Shown: one piece after another, positions 1 to 8,149 of the stretch
Layout of the letters: every line of letters begins with the position of its first letter
Position numbering within the stretch: the first letter of the stretch is position 1
DNA from: Deltaproteobacteria bacterium
Lineage (GTDB): Bacteria > Myxococcota_A > UBA9160 > SZUA-336
Direction: 5' to 3'
Length of the DNA: 32,266 nucleotides
Assembly: GCA_019311115.1 (NCBI GenBank)
Contig: JAFDDB010000055.1
Coordinates: 1-32,266, forward strand
The notes under the pieces: model-generated
The model's database searches: none
What the model was told of the DNA's origin: nothing
The model's input: the letters and a program-made list of their open reading frames with translations, nothing else
Position numbers and translations under genes: made by a program

Positions 1-1803
1 CCCGCGGCGCTACGCCGGGTGGGTCTCGCCGGCACCGTCCGTGCCGGGCTGGATCCCTGCGCGGCCCTGCAAGTCCACCTGGACCTCGCGCCCGGCGAGG
101 AGGTCCGCGCTCACTTCGTCCTGGGGGCGGGGCGGGACGCCGACCACGCCACGAAGCTCGCGCGCCGGTGGCGAGAGCCGGCCCGGGTCGCCGAGGCCTC
201 GCAGCGGCTGACGGCGCACTGGGACTCGCTGCTGTCCGCCGTCAGCGTCCGGACCCCCGAGCCCGCGATGGACCTGCTGATCAACCGCTGGGCCCTGTAC
301 CAGGCGCTCGCGTTCCGGATCCTCGCACGCACGGGCTTCTACCAGTCGAGTGGCGCATTCGGATTCCGCGACCAGCTCCAGGACGTGCTCGCACTCGTGC
401 ACTGCGACCCGGCGAGAACCAGAGCGCACATCCTCGAGTGCGCGAGCCACCAGTTCGAAGAGGGCGACGTGCTCCACTGGTGGCATCCGCCGCTCGGTCG
501 CGGCGTCCGGACGCGCTGCTCGGACGACTTGCTCTGGCTCCCCTACGCGACCGCCCACTACGTGGAGGCGACGGGGGACCTGGCGGTGCTCGACGCCGAC
601 GTCCCCTTCCTCTCCGCGCCGCCGCTCGGTGCGGACGAGCACGAGCGCTACGACCTCTTCCAACACGGCGGCGCGCGCGCCTCGCTCTTCGAGCACTGCC
701 GCCGCGCGCTCGAGCGCGGTCTCACGCGCGGTCCGCACGGCCTGCCGCTGATCGGCGACGGGGACTGGAACGACGGCATGAACCGCGTCGGGGCCGGAGG
801 CCGCGGTGAGAGCGTCTGGCTGGGCTGGTTCGCGGGAGCCGCCGCCCAACGCTTCGCCGGGCTCTGCGATCGCCGCGGGAACACCGACGCCGCCGAGAGT
901 TGGCGCGGGCGCGCGAGAGAGATCTTCGCTGCCGTGCAGGAGAAGGGCTGGGACGGCGATTGGTATTGCCGCGCGTTCGACGACGACGGAAACCCCTGGG
1001 GCTCCTCGACGTCGGAGGAATGTCGGATCGACTCGGTCGCTCAGTCGTGGGCCGTGCTGTCCGGCGGCGCACCGCGCGAGCAGGCGGAGCGCGCGCTGCG
1101 CTCGGCCGAGTCGGCGCTGGTGCGCGACGACGAGCAGATCGTTCGGCTGCTGTGGCCTCCCTTCGACCTGACCCCGCGCGATCCCGGCTACATCAAGGCC
1201 TACCCACCGGGCATTCGAGAGAACGGGGGGCAGTACAGCCACGCGGCCGCCTGGCTCGGCTGGGCCTTTGCCGAGGTCGGGGACGGCGACCGGGCGCTGC
1301 GCGTGTTTCGCATGGTCAACCCGATCGAACACACCCGGACGCCTGAGGCGGTGGGCCGGTACCGGCTCGAGCCGTACGCCATCGCGGCCGACATCGCGAG
1401 CGTCGCTCCGCACACCGGGCGCGGCGGCTGGAGCGGTTACACCGGTGCGGCCGCGTGGTCGTGGCGTCTCGGGGTGGAAGCGATCCTCGGACTCCAGCGC
1501 GCCGGCGAGCGGCTCCGGATCGACCCCCGCATTCCGCGCGGCTGGAGCGGATTCGAGGCGACGGTTCGCAGCGAGGGCGGCGTCCTCGAGATCGCGGTAG
1601 ACAACACGCGCGGCGCGGGCGGAGACGCGATCGAGATCCGGGTCGACGACTCCCGGATCGAGGGCAACCTGGTGGACCTGCCGACCGGCGGAGCGACGCG
1701 CCGGGTTACGGTTCGCCTGGGGGCGTCGGACGACGCCACTCCGGCTACCAGCGCGGATACCAACGCGGATACCGAGACCCGACGACGAGGAGAGCAGCGA
1801 TGA
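1..1803 (+). CDS. GH94 glycoside phosphorylase domain, C-terminal part of a cyclic beta-1,2-glucan synthase (NdvB)-like protein, 5' truncated
   Basis: The reading frame is open from base 1, so only the last 600 residues are present and the true start lies outside the window. The sequence has the GH94 (alpha/alpha)6-barrel signature GDGDWNDGMNRVG at about nt 756-795, where the second Asp of DWND is the usual general acid of this family, plus the conserved GYIKAYPPGIRENGGQYSHAA block near nt 1186-1250. The tail (GERLRIDPRIPRGW, nt 1504-1545) is the beta-sandwich end typical of NdvB and cellobiose phosphorylases. NdvB proteins build periplasmic cyclic glucans, with GH94 trimming chain length. 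Which of these the whole protein is cannot be decided without the N-terminal glycosyltransferase part. The extreme C-terminus carries a short Ala/Asp/Thr-rich repeat (nt 1741-1775). The stop overlaps the OsmC start. Confidence 0.85.
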   Translation, partial: PAALRRVGLAGTVRAGLDPCAALQVHLDLAPGEEVRAHFVLGAGRDADHATKLARRWREPARVAEASQRLTAHWDSLLSAVSVRTPEPAMDLLINRWALYQALAFRILARTGFYQSSGAFGFRDQLQDVLALVHCDPARTRAHILECASHQFEEGDVLHWWHPPLGRGVRTRCSDDLLWLPYATAHYVEATGDLAVLDADVPFLSAPPLGADEHERYDLFQHGGARASLFEHCRRALERGLTRGPHGLPLIGDGDWNDGMNRVGAGGRGESVWLGWFAGAAAQRFAGLCDRRGNTDAAESWRGRAREIFAAVQEKGWDGDWYCRAFDDDGNPWGSSTSEECRIDSVAQSWAVLSGGAPREQAERALRSAESALVRDDEQIVRLLWPPFDLTPRDPGYIKAYPPGIRENGGQYSHAAAWLGWAFAEVGDGDRALRVFRMVNPIEHTRTPEAVGRYRLEPYAIAADIASVAPHTGRGGWSGYTGAAAWSWRLGVEAILGLQRAGERLRIDPRIPRGWSGFEATVRSEGGVLEIAVDNTRGAGGDAIEIRVDDSRIEGNLVDLPTGGATRRVTVRLGASDDATPATSADTNADTETRRRGEQR

Positions 1804-2240
1804 AGCCCTACCCCCACCACTACACCATCGAAGCCAGTGCCACGACCTCCGGCAGCGTGGAACTGCGCGCGGACGGCCTGCCGGCCCTCGCCACCGCGCC
1901 TCCGGCCGAGTTCGACGGACCGGGAGACCAGTGGTCGCCGGAATCACTGCTGATCGCGGCCGTCGCCGACTGCTTCGTGCTCACCTTCCGCGCCATCGCC
2001 CGCGCCTCGAAGCTCGAGTGGTCGGGTCTTCAGTGCCGCGCGGAGGGAACGCTCGACCGCGTCGAGCGGGTGACGCGCTTCGTCGGGATGCGCATCGAAG
2101 CCGAGCTGTCGCTTCCGGCGGACGGCAACGTCGACGCGGGCAGGCGCATGCTCGAGAAGGCGGAGAAGACCTGCCTCGTCTCGAACTCGCTCGACCTGGC
2201 CGTCGAGCTGGAGGCCCGGGTCACCGCGGTCGCCGGATAG
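1800..2240 (+). CDS. OsmC/Ohr family peroxidase-like protein
   Basis: This 146-residue protein has the length and layout of OsmC-type thiol peroxidases, which reduce organic hydroperoxides in the cytoplasm. The two redox cysteines are visible: C58 in VADCFVLTF and C125 in EKTCLVSNSL. The N-terminal WSPESLLIAAVADC segment is the family signature. The ATG at 1800 overlaps the TGA of the upstream GH94 gene (ATGA) and has a GAGGAGA ribosome site just before it, so the two are probably cotranscribed, although no functional link is obvious. The family also includes members of unknown substrate, so the exact peroxide is not predictable. Confidence 0.9.
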   Translation: MKPYPHHYTIEASATTSGSVELRADGLPALATAPPAEFDGPGDQWSPESLLIAAVADCFVLTFRAIARASKLEWSGLQCRAEGTLDRVERVTRFVGMRIEAELSLPADGNVDAGRRMLEKAEKTCLVSNSLDLAVELEARVTAVAG

Positions 2241-2285
2241 GCCCAGCCGTCCCCTCGCCTGCGGGCGACCTCGCGTGCTGGATCT

Positions 2286-3248
2286 TCATCCCCGGGGAGC
2301 GAGCAGTGGACGTCCGTTGGACGCGTACCAGGACTGTATGCCTTGCCAGACCTCGTCGGCATCTTCGGCGAACCAGAACAGGTCGACGTCTTCCGCGTCG
2401 ATCACGCCCTCGTCGAGCAGGTAGTCGACGTCGAAGGCGCGGAGCCAGTACTCCCGTCCGACCAGTACCACCGGGATCGGCTCGATCTTGCGCGTCTGGA
2501 TCAGGGTCAGGGTCTCGAACAATTCGTCGAGGGTCCCGAGACCGCCCGGGAAGGCAACGAGCGCCTTGGCGCGCAGGAGGAAGTGCAGCTTGCGCAGGGC
2601 GAAGTAGTGGAACCGGAAGCAGAGGTCGGGCGTGACGTACGGATTCGGGTACTGCTCGTGCGGCAGGTCGATGTTGAGGCCGATGGTCTTGGCTCCGGCG
2701 TCGTGCGCGCCGCGGTTGGCCGCCTCCATCACGCCGGGCCCGCCGCCGGTCATGACGACGAGGCGGCAATCCTCCGGTCCGTCCCCGGACTCGCCCACCA
2801 GACGCCCGAACTCCCGCGCGACATCGTAGTAGCGGCTCTTCGCCAGGATCCGCTCGGCCCGGGCGAGCCGCGCTCCGAGGTCCTCCTCTCCGGGTCGCTC
2901 GCGAATCGTCTGGCGCAGACGCTCGACCTCGTGTGCGGCCGCTGCGGGCTCGATGATGCGGGTGCCGCCGAAGACGACGATCGTGTGCTCGACCGCGTGT
3001 CGATCGAGCAGGACCTGCGGCTTCAGGTAGTCGATCTGGAGCCGGACCCCCCGGGTCTCCCCGGCGTTCAGGAAGTCGACGTCTTCGTCGGCACGGCGGT
3101 AGCTCTCGCTCTGCAAGATGGCCCGCACCTTCGCAGGCGCCTCGGCGTCCTCGCTCGGGGGCTTCGGCCGCTGCCACGGAAGAGGTTCATGGCGCTGCTT
3201 CGAGTGCGCCGGCTTCGGGATCCCGGGCGGATTCGGAGTCGCTGTCAT
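2286..3248 (-). CDS. LOG family (TIGR00730-type) nucleotide 5'-monophosphate phosphoribohydrolase-like protein
   Basis: The 320-residue protein carries the Rossmann-fold LOG signatures: FGGTR at 93-97, GGGPGVMEAANRG at 168-180, the RK pair at 219-220 and PGGLGTLDE at 234-242. Enzymes of this family split nucleoside monophosphates, including cytokinin ribotides and purine or pyrimidine nucleotides (PpnN). Older annotations call them lysine decarboxylases. An N-terminal extension of about 85 residues makes it longer than plant-type LOG proteins, as in several proteobacterial members. I chose the ATG at 3248 because AAGGAG lies 10 bases upstream. An open extension to 3320 has no such support. 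It stands alone on the minus strand. Confidence 0.85.
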   Translation of the reverse strand: MTATPNPPGIPKPAHSKQRHEPLPWQRPKPPSEDAEAPAKVRAILQSESYRRADEDVDFLNAGETRGVRLQIDYLKPQVLLDRHAVEHTIVVFGGTRIIEPAAAAHEVERLRQTIRERPGEEDLGARLARAERILAKSRYYDVAREFGRLVGESGDGPEDCRLVVMTGGGPGVMEAANRGAHDAGAKTIGLNIDLPHEQYPNPYVTPDLCFRFHYFALRKLHFLLRAKALVAFPGGLGTLDELFETLTLIQTRKIEPIPVVLVGREYWLRAFDVDYLLDEGVIDAEDVDLFWFAEDADEVWQGIQSWYASNGRPLLAPRG

Positions 3249-3380
3249 GGATGGTTTGCTCCTTCGGCACATCATGCCCGGTGCCGCGACCTGCGGGGCG
3301 GGCTCCGCGCCCTGGGCCATGCGCAGCTTCGAACGCTTCGGTCCGGGGGCGGTCGAGACCGCTGAGCTTTCGCGCAGTCG

Positions 3381-3566
3381 TCAGCTCTCGCCCGCGCGAA
3401 TCGCCGCACCGACGTAGACGGTGGCGAGGATCGCGAAGATGTAGGCCTGCAGCAGTCCGATCAGCAGGTCGAGCGCCATCAGCGGCATCGGCACGAGAAA
3501 GCCGGTGAGCGCGACGAGGAGTGCCACGATCATGTGGCCCGACATCATTGTGCCGCAGAGCAAGCG
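3381..3566 (-). pseudogene. 3' remnant of an F-type ATP synthase subunit a gene (atpB-like)
   Basis: About 62 codons ending in a TGA match the C-terminal end of ATP synthase subunit a. MMSGHM follows a degenerate RLLCGT where functional proteins have R-L-F-G-N, next to the essential arginine. Then come two hydrophobic segments, the second containing LLIGLLQAYIFAILATVYVG with the conserved Gln of the proton path. Upstream codons on the same strand show no further similarity, so roughly the first three quarters of the gene are missing. There is no credible start codon or ribosome site. It is isolated between a LOG gene and an SRPBCC gene, with no atpE or other atp genes nearby. I read it as a recombination remnant rather than a working small protein. 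Confidence 0.7.
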
Positions 3567-3625
3567 GCTCGACGGAGTGCGCGCCGGGGTACACTGGAGG
3601 CTCTCCCCGCGCCGGAGGATCCTGC

Positions 3626-4186
3626 ATGCCCGCGCCCGAGAACGGCGGCACCTTCAGCGACCGCCACACGATCGTGTTCCACCGCACCCTCAACGCCCCG
3701 CTCGGGCGGGCCTGGCAGGCGCTCACCACCAAGGCCGACCTCGACCAGTGGTTCATGGTGACCGAGATCGATCTCCGAACGGGTGGACGCTACTCGTTCG
3801 AGCGCGGCTGGGACGGCTGGATCGGTGACCTCGAGCCGATGCGCTGCATCCAGTTCAACACCTCGGACAACAGCTACACGCGCTTCGAGATCGAGCCCGA
3901 CGGCAACGGGAAGACACGCCTCACGCTGACCGACCGCCTGAAGTCCGACCTCGCGGTCCCGCCGCACATCGGCGCCGAGGGCGGAGTCGACGCCGAGACC
4001 TCGCGCTACCAGCCCGGCGGCCCGGGCACGCACTGGGCCGGTGCCGCGTCCGGCTGGCACTGCTTCGCCGACGGAATCGTGGCGCACCTGGACGGCCGCC
4101 CCCTCCTCATCGACTTCCCCGCCCTCTGCCACGGGTACGCGGAGTACCTGTCGGAGCGGTGGAGCGAGCCCAGCGCTGGGCGCTAG
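3626..4186 (+). CDS. SRPBCC / AHSA1-like domain protein
   Basis: The 186-residue protein begins with the pattern typical of START/Bet v1-like (AHSA1, Aha1 C-terminal-type) domains: FHRTLNAPLGRAWQALT at about 18-34, followed by DLDQWFM and GGRYSFE. These proteins form a hydrophobic ligand pocket and many bacterial members have no assigned role. The ATG at 3626 is preceded by GGAGG at a spacing of eight bases, which rules out the longer open frame to 3521. Its stop overlaps the stop of the convergent PEP-CTERM gene at the tetranucleotide CTAG. A regulator partner of the ArsR type, often found beside AHSA1 genes, is not present here. Confidence 0.75.
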   Translation: MPAPENGGTFSDRHTIVFHRTLNAPLGRAWQALTTKADLDQWFMVTEIDLRTGGRYSFERGWDGWIGDLEPMRCIQFNTSDNSYTRFEIEPDGNGKTRLTLTDRLKSDLAVPPHIGAEGGVDAETSRYQPGGPGTHWAGAASGWHCFADGIVAHLDGRPLLIDFPALCHGYAEYLSERWSEPSAGR

Positions 4187-4836
4187 ATGAGCGCTTCGTG
4201 GCGCAGCGCGGCCATGATGAGCAGGGCGCCGACGCCGAAGAGGATGACCGAACTGGGCTCCGGGATGGGCGGCGTCTGGAGCGAGACGATGTGGCCGTTG
4301 GTCGCGACGAGCGTCGCGGGAGAGTTGAACGTGATGTGCCAGTACTGGCCGCCGATGTGACCTTCTGCGATCGGATCGTCGCCGAGCCAGCCGGTGAAGA
4401 GCGTGCCCTCGTCATCGAAGGTCCAGACCCACTCGTGCAGGTCGCGATCCGCCAGCGCGGACCCGTAGGCGGGTGAGTTCTCGTCGGACCAGTTGGCGTA
4501 GCTGCAACCGAAGGAACCGTTCTTGCCCTTGCAGCCGTTCGCGAGCGGCCCCCCCCGGGTGTTCCAGTCGCTCAGCGGGTCGCCGGCCGTGGTGTAGATC
4601 AGCTCCAGGTTCTCGATCTGGGTCGAGACCTTGAACGCACCGGCCACGAGGTGGGTCCGGGTTCCGGAGTACGCCTCCGTGTTCGCGGTCAGGCTGGTCT
4701 GGAGCTTCCCTGGGGCGATCTGCGAGACCGCGAGCGTCCACTCGGTCCCCCACTCGTCCGAGACGGAGATCGCCGCCCCGAACGCGGCGTTCGGCAGGTA
4801 GAGAACCGACAGGAGCAGGATGAGCCGTAGGACCAC
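4183..4836 (-). CDS. PEP-CTERM sorting domain protein, exported
   Basis: The 217-residue product has a signal peptide (VLRLILLLSVLYLPNAAFGA at the N-terminus). Its C-terminal tripartite tag is a PEP motif followed by a hydrophobic helix and a basic residue (PEPSSVILFGVGALLIMAALR). That tag is the exosortase recognition signal, so the protein is expected to be processed by an exosortase and delivered to the outer surface or extracellular polysaccharide. The middle resembles no family I know. I set the start at GTG 4836 because AAGGAA lies six bases upstream and the signal peptide then begins immediately. A longer frame to 4908 would add 24 non-secretory residues. No exosortase gene lies in this window. 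Confidence 0.85.
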   Translation of the reverse strand: MVLRLILLLSVLYLPNAAFGAAISVSDEWGTEWTLAVSQIAPGKLQTSLTANTEAYSGTRTHLVAGAFKVSTQIENLELIYTTAGDPLSDWNTRGGPLANGCKGKNGSFGCSYANWSDENSPAYGSALADRDLHEWVWTFDDEGTLFTGWLGDDPIAEGHIGGQYWHITFNSPATLVATNGHIVSLQTPPIPEPSSVILFGVGALLIMAALRHEALI

Positions 4837-4966
4837 TCGGATTCCTTGCGTTTCTGGGACGGGGACAGTTCCAGGCGGCAGTCTACGCTGGATGGACTGG
4901 TCCGACAAGCCAGGGAATTCCCCTATCTGCCGGGCGCCCGCCTCCCCCGCCCGCCGCCGGCCGGCC

Positions 4967-6592
4967 CTAGAAGCGCGAGGTTTCGAGCTTCACGTCGGCC
5001 CGCGCCCAGGCGTTCTCGAAGCCCTGCTCGACGATCGCCGCCTCGTCGTCCCGGCCCTGGGCGCGCAGACTCTTCGACAACCCCAGGAGCGACCAGCCGT
5101 TTCGCGGATACTGCTCCAAGTCTGAGCGGTAGATCTTCTCGGCCCTCCCGGCCTGACCGTTGTCGAGCAGCGCGGCACCGAGCGCCTGCCGCTGCGGCAG
5201 GTACCAGGGCGGCGGCTCCATGTAGAGGAGCCCGTCCTGTAGCTCGACGGCGCGCGTGAGTGCGGCGATCCCGGCTTCGTCCTGCCCACGCGCCATGGCC
5301 AGCTCGCCATCGAGGTCGGCCTCGGCGATCCCGAGCAGCTGCGAGGCCGGGGCGATGCCGCCGGCCAGGATGAACTCCTGCATCGCGGGCTCGGCACGCA
5401 CCGAGCGGACGGCCTTCAGCTCGGCGGCCGCGGCGGCGAGGTCGCCCTTGCGGGTGAACGCGACGCCGCGCGCGTAGTGGCGGATGCCCGTCAGGTAGCG
5501 ACGCTCCGTGTCGGGCGCGGGCTCGCCGAGCACCGCGTCCCAGCGGCCGAAGCGCACCAGCGTCTGCAGGGGCGTCGCCATGAACTCCTCGACGAAGGGG
5601 AACTCCCCGAGCTTGCGCCGGGTGCGCGCCTCGAGCTTGCGCGCCGCGGCGAGCGCGACCTCGCTCTGGCCGTCGGTCGAGGCGGCCGCCCACAGGAAGT
5701 GGATGTTGTGCGGGTAGTAGGCGGCCCGGTAGAACGCTCCCGCGCGGCACGACGCGAAGAACGCCTCGTCCGCCGCGGCCGCGCGGACGTTGATCTGCAG
5801 CGCGTCGTCGTAGCGCCCGAGGCGCCAGAAGATGTGCGACGGCATGTGCACCAGGTGGCCGGCGTCGGGCGCCAGGTCGCCGAGGCGATCGGCGGCGGCC
5901 TCGGCGCGCTTCGGGTAGAACTCCTCGACCGCGTGGATGTAGTAGTGGTTCGCGCCGAGGTGCCTGGGATCGCGCTCGAGCACGAACTCGAGACGCTTCA
6001 GGATCTCGCCCGTGTGCTCGCGCGGCTCGGCGTCGTCGGTCCAGTAGTCCCACGGGTACAGGTCCATGAGCGCCTCGGCGTAGAGCACCGCCGCGTCCAG
6101 GTCCGACGGGTCCGCGCGGTGCAGGTCGCGCATGGCCTCGGCGTAGGCCACGTCGAGGGACTTGCGGTCCTCGGGCGCGTCGGCCGCGTAGCGCTTCGCC
6201 AGCGCCGCGATGTACGCGCGCTCGCGCTTCGACACCTTCGGCGCCTGCGCCTGCGCCTGCTGCAGCGCGTCCCACGCGGCGCGTGCGGCCTCGGGACCCA
6301 TGGGCGCGTTGATGTTGGGACCGTACGCCAACCCCACGCCCCACCAGCACATGGCGCAGGCAGGATCGACGCGCGCGCCCTGCTCGAACGAGCGGATGGC
6401 GGCGTCGTGATTGAAGCCGAAGGTGAGCGCCAGGCCCTGGTCGAACCACGCCTGCGCCTGCTTCGACGAAGTCGTGATCTCGTGGTGACCGTTGCCGAGG
6501 TTCGCCAAGCGCGCCGGCGCCACGTGCTCGGCGTCGGCCGCGAGCAGCGTCAGCGCGAGAGCACCCAGCACGACGCGGGACAGGACACGCAT
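4967..6592 (-). CDS. Secreted TPR-repeat protein of an uncharacterised family
   Basis: The 541-residue protein starts with a signal peptide (MRVLSRVVLGALALTLLA) and is otherwise made of tetratricopeptide-like helical hairpins. Conserved blocks of this uncharacterised family are clear: ACAMCWWGVGLAYGPNIN at 79-95 with a CxxC pair (C79, C82), NHYYIHAVE at 215-223 and HMPSHIFWRLGRYDDA at 249-264. TPR arrays bind peptides or partner proteins, and this one would act in the periplasm. The ATG at 6592 has GGAGGAG just upstream, which fixes the start. The gene is divergent from the metallo-hydrolase gene with a 64-base gap. I do not know its function. Confidence 0.8.
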   Translation of the reverse strand: MRVLSRVVLGALALTLLAADAEHVAPARLANLGNGHHEITTSSKQAQAWFDQGLALTFGFNHDAAIRSFEQGARVDPACAMCWWGVGLAYGPNINAPMGPEAARAAWDALQQAQAQAPKVSKRERAYIAALAKRYAADAPEDRKSLDVAYAEAMRDLHRADPSDLDAAVLYAEALMDLYPWDYWTDDAEPREHTGEILKRLEFVLERDPRHLGANHYYIHAVEEFYPKRAEAAADRLGDLAPDAGHLVHMPSHIFWRLGRYDDALQINVRAAAADEAFFASCRAGAFYRAAYYPHNIHFLWAAASTDGQSEVALAAARKLEARTRRKLGEFPFVEEFMATPLQTLVRFGRWDAVLGEPAPDTERRYLTGIRHYARGVAFTRKGDLAAAAAELKAVRSVRAEPAMQEFILAGGIAPASQLLGIAEADLDGELAMARGQDEAGIAALTRAVELQDGLLYMEPPPWYLPQRQALGAALLDNGQAGRAEKIYRSDLEQYPRNGWSLLGLSKSLRAQGRDDEAAIVEQGFENAWARADVKLETSRF

Positions 6593-6656
6593 GCGAACTC
6601 CTCCTCCGGGATCGGACGCGAGGCTAGCACGCGGCATCTGCTAGGCTGCCGTCGTC

Positions 6657-7511
6657 TTGAGCACCGAAGTCGTCATCACCGGAACCGGCGTGCCCCACCT
6701 GGCGCCCGGCCGCGCGGGGCCCGGCGTACTCGTGCGCCACGGCGAGACGGCGCTCCAGTTCGACGCCGGCCGCGCGACCGCGCTGCGACTCTGCGAGGCC
6801 GGGACCCAACCGCAGGCGCTCAGCGCGCTCTTCATCACGCACCACCACAGCGACCACCTGACCGGACTCGTCGACGTGATCTTCGCGCGCTGGCTGCAGA
6901 CGCACGACCGCCACGTGCCGCTCCCGATCGTGGCGCCTTCGGGCCCGGCGACGCGTTTCCTCGAACGCATGCTCGACCCGTGGCAGGACGACATCGACGT
7001 GCGGATCGAGCACGCGGGCCACCCGCATCGCCCCGACCCGGTGGTGACCGCCTTCGAGGCGTCGGCCGGGCCGGTCGAGGTGTGGCGCCAGGGGGACGTG
7101 CGCGTCTTGGCCTGTACGGTCCACCACGAGCCCGTGGTTCCGGCGGTGGCCTACCGCGTCGAGACGCCCGACGGCGCGGTCGTGATCTCGGGCGACACCA
7201 TTGCGTGTGAAGAGGTCCAGAAGCTCGCACAGGGCGCCGACGTGCTGGTGCACGAGGCATTCCGCCGCGCACTGATCGCTCCGGCGATCGAGCGGATGCC
7301 ACACCTCGCCACCATCGCCGCGTACCACGCGGACACGGCAGAGATCGGTCCTCTCGCGACGAAGGCGGGGGTCCGGACACTCGTCCTGACGCACCTGATT
7401 CCCGCGCCGACGAACGAGAAGCAGAAGCAGGGCTTCGCCGATGACGTGCGCGCGGGCGGCTACGATGGCGAACTCATCGTCGCCGACGACCTTACGCTCG
7501 TCCGCTTCTAG
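6657..7511 (+). CDS. MBL-fold metallo-hydrolase, ribonuclease Z-like
   Basis: The 284-residue protein has the metallo-beta-lactamase fold metal ligands: THHHSDH at 61-67, H156/H157, D180 in VISGDT and H246 in VLTHLIP. YHADTAEIG near 223-231 matches the histidine and acidic pattern of the RNase Z/arylsulfatase branch. It lacks the long exosite arm of true tRNase Z, and the GTG(V)PHLAPGRAGPG opening fits the small-molecule hydrolase members, so the substrate is open. It starts at a TTG with no strong ribosome site, so the start is less certain than the domain call. A perfect 10-base repeat (GTCGTCTTGA) occurs at the start (6651) and immediately after the stop (7511). Confidence 0.8.
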   Translation: MSTEVVITGTGVPHLAPGRAGPGVLVRHGETALQFDAGRATALRLCEAGTQPQALSALFITHHHSDHLTGLVDVIFARWLQTHDRHVPLPIVAPSGPATRFLERMLDPWQDDIDVRIEHAGHPHRPDPVVTAFEASAGPVEVWRQGDVRVLACTVHHEPVVPAVAYRVETPDGAVVISGDTIACEEVQKLAQGADVLVHEAFRRALIAPAIERMPHLATIAAYHADTAEIGPLATKAGVRTLVLTHLIPAPTNEKQKQGFADDVRAGGYDGELIVADDLTLVRF

Positions 7512-7588
7512 TCGTCTTGACCGCAGCGCCCCGGCGGGCGCAGGCTCCCGCGACACGGCCCTGCCGTCGAGGCAGAGAGAGCGGCCGA

Positions 7589-8032
7589 ATGGAGAGAGCG
7601 GAGATGATCGAGAAGGTGATCGAGAACTGGCACCGGCACCTGAAGGGCGAGTTCCCCGGGGGCCTCGACGAGTTGCTGGCCGACGACGTGGTGTTCTACT
7701 CACCGATCGTGTTCACGCCGCAGAAGGGCAAGGAGATCACCAAGATGTACCTGGGCGCGGCCGGCAACACGCTCGGCGGCGACGGGAAGCAGGCAGGCGG
7801 GGGTGAGTCGACCTTCCGCTACACCAAGGAGATCCTGTCCGGCAACCACGCCATGCTCGAGTTCGAGAGCCAGGTCGACGGCAAGTACCTGAACGGGGTC
7901 GACATCATCAGCTGCAACGCCGAGGGGAAGATCTCGGAGTTCAGGGTGATGATCCGCCCGCTCCAGGCCATCCACGCCACGCACAAGGCGATGGCCGCCA
8001 TGCTCGAGAAGATGCAGGGATCGCGGGGCTAG
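7589..8032 (+). CDS. NTF2/SnoaL-like fold protein
   Basis: About 147 residues with the cone-shaped alpha+beta NTF2/SnoaL pattern: an N-terminal helix (EMIEKVIENWHRHLKG), then LLADDVVFYSP, and a late EFRVMIRPLQAI strand where catalytic or pocket residues usually lie. Such proteins include ketosteroid isomerase-like enzymes and many small-molecule binders. No catalytic residues can be assigned here. Two starts are possible: ATG 7589 or ATG 7604. The latter has GGAGAG seven bases upstream, and the difference is five residues. It follows the metallo-hydrolase gene by 77 bases and is followed by a set of hairpins. Confidence 0.7.
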   Translation: MERAEMIEKVIENWHRHLKGEFPGGLDELLADDVVFYSPIVFTPQKGKEITKMYLGAAGNTLGGDGKQAGGGESTFRYTKEILSGNHAMLEFESQVDGKYLNGVDIISCNAEGKISEFRVMIRPLQAIHATHKAMAAMLEKMQGSRG

Positions 8033-8040
8033 GAGCCCGA

Positions 8041-8059
8041 CCCAAGACTGCGTCTTGGG
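8041..8059. terminator. Hairpin 1 of a three-hairpin intergenic set
   Basis: CCCAAGAC (8041-8048), three-base loop, GTCTTGGG (8052-8059): a perfect 8-bp stem nine bases after the NTF2-like stop. No T-run follows, so efficient intrinsic termination is uncertain. Confidence 0.55.
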
Positions 8060-8098
8060 CCAACTCCTAGACGTCTTGGCGCCCCATCGGCGAGGCGG

Positions 8099-8115
8099 GG
8101 CGGGCAAAGCCCGCC
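8099..8115. repeat. Hairpin 2 of a three-hairpin intergenic set
   Basis: GGCGGGC (8099-8105), loop AAA, GCCCGCC (8109-8115): a perfect 7-bp GC stem. An overlapping GCCCC/GGGGC pair (8081-8085 with 8097-8101) could form instead. Confidence 0.5.
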
Positions 8116-8123
8116 TTGGCGCG

Positions 8124-8148
8124 AGCGTGACCCATCCTGGGTCACGCT
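8124..8148. terminator. Hairpin 3 of a three-hairpin intergenic set, abutting a stop codon
   Basis: An 11-bp perfect stem: AGCGTGACCCA (8124-8134), loop TCC, TGGGTCACGCT (8138-8148). It ends two bases before the stop codon of the minus-strand VWA gene, so it can serve convergent transcripts from both sides. It lacks a T-run. Confidence 0.55.
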
Positions 8149-8149
8149 T

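Noticed and set aside
1741-1775. 12-base tandem repeat in the GH94 tail as a functional repeat
   Set aside because: Fewer than three partial copies within coding sequence, at the disordered end of a protein. No evidence of function.
10-1947. Long minus-strand open frame of 645 codons over the GH94 gene
   Set aside because: It is an antisense shadow, common at this GC content. Its protein is Arg/Ala/Pro-rich and has no recognisable motif, whereas the plus strand has clear GH94 signatures.
3187-3756. Minus-strand frame of 189 codons overlapping the AtpB fragment region
   Set aside because: It overlaps in another frame the AtpB-like remnant and the SRPBCC start and has low-complexity composition.
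4183-4186. Overlapping CTAG stop codons of convergent genes (also at 24460-24463)
   Set aside because: A tidy coincidence of compact genomes rather than a signal. Two cases in 32 kb do not establish significance.
5477-7210. Plus-strand frame of 577 codons across the TPR and hydrolase genes
   Set aside because: It crosses two well-supported genes on different strands and shows no family signature.
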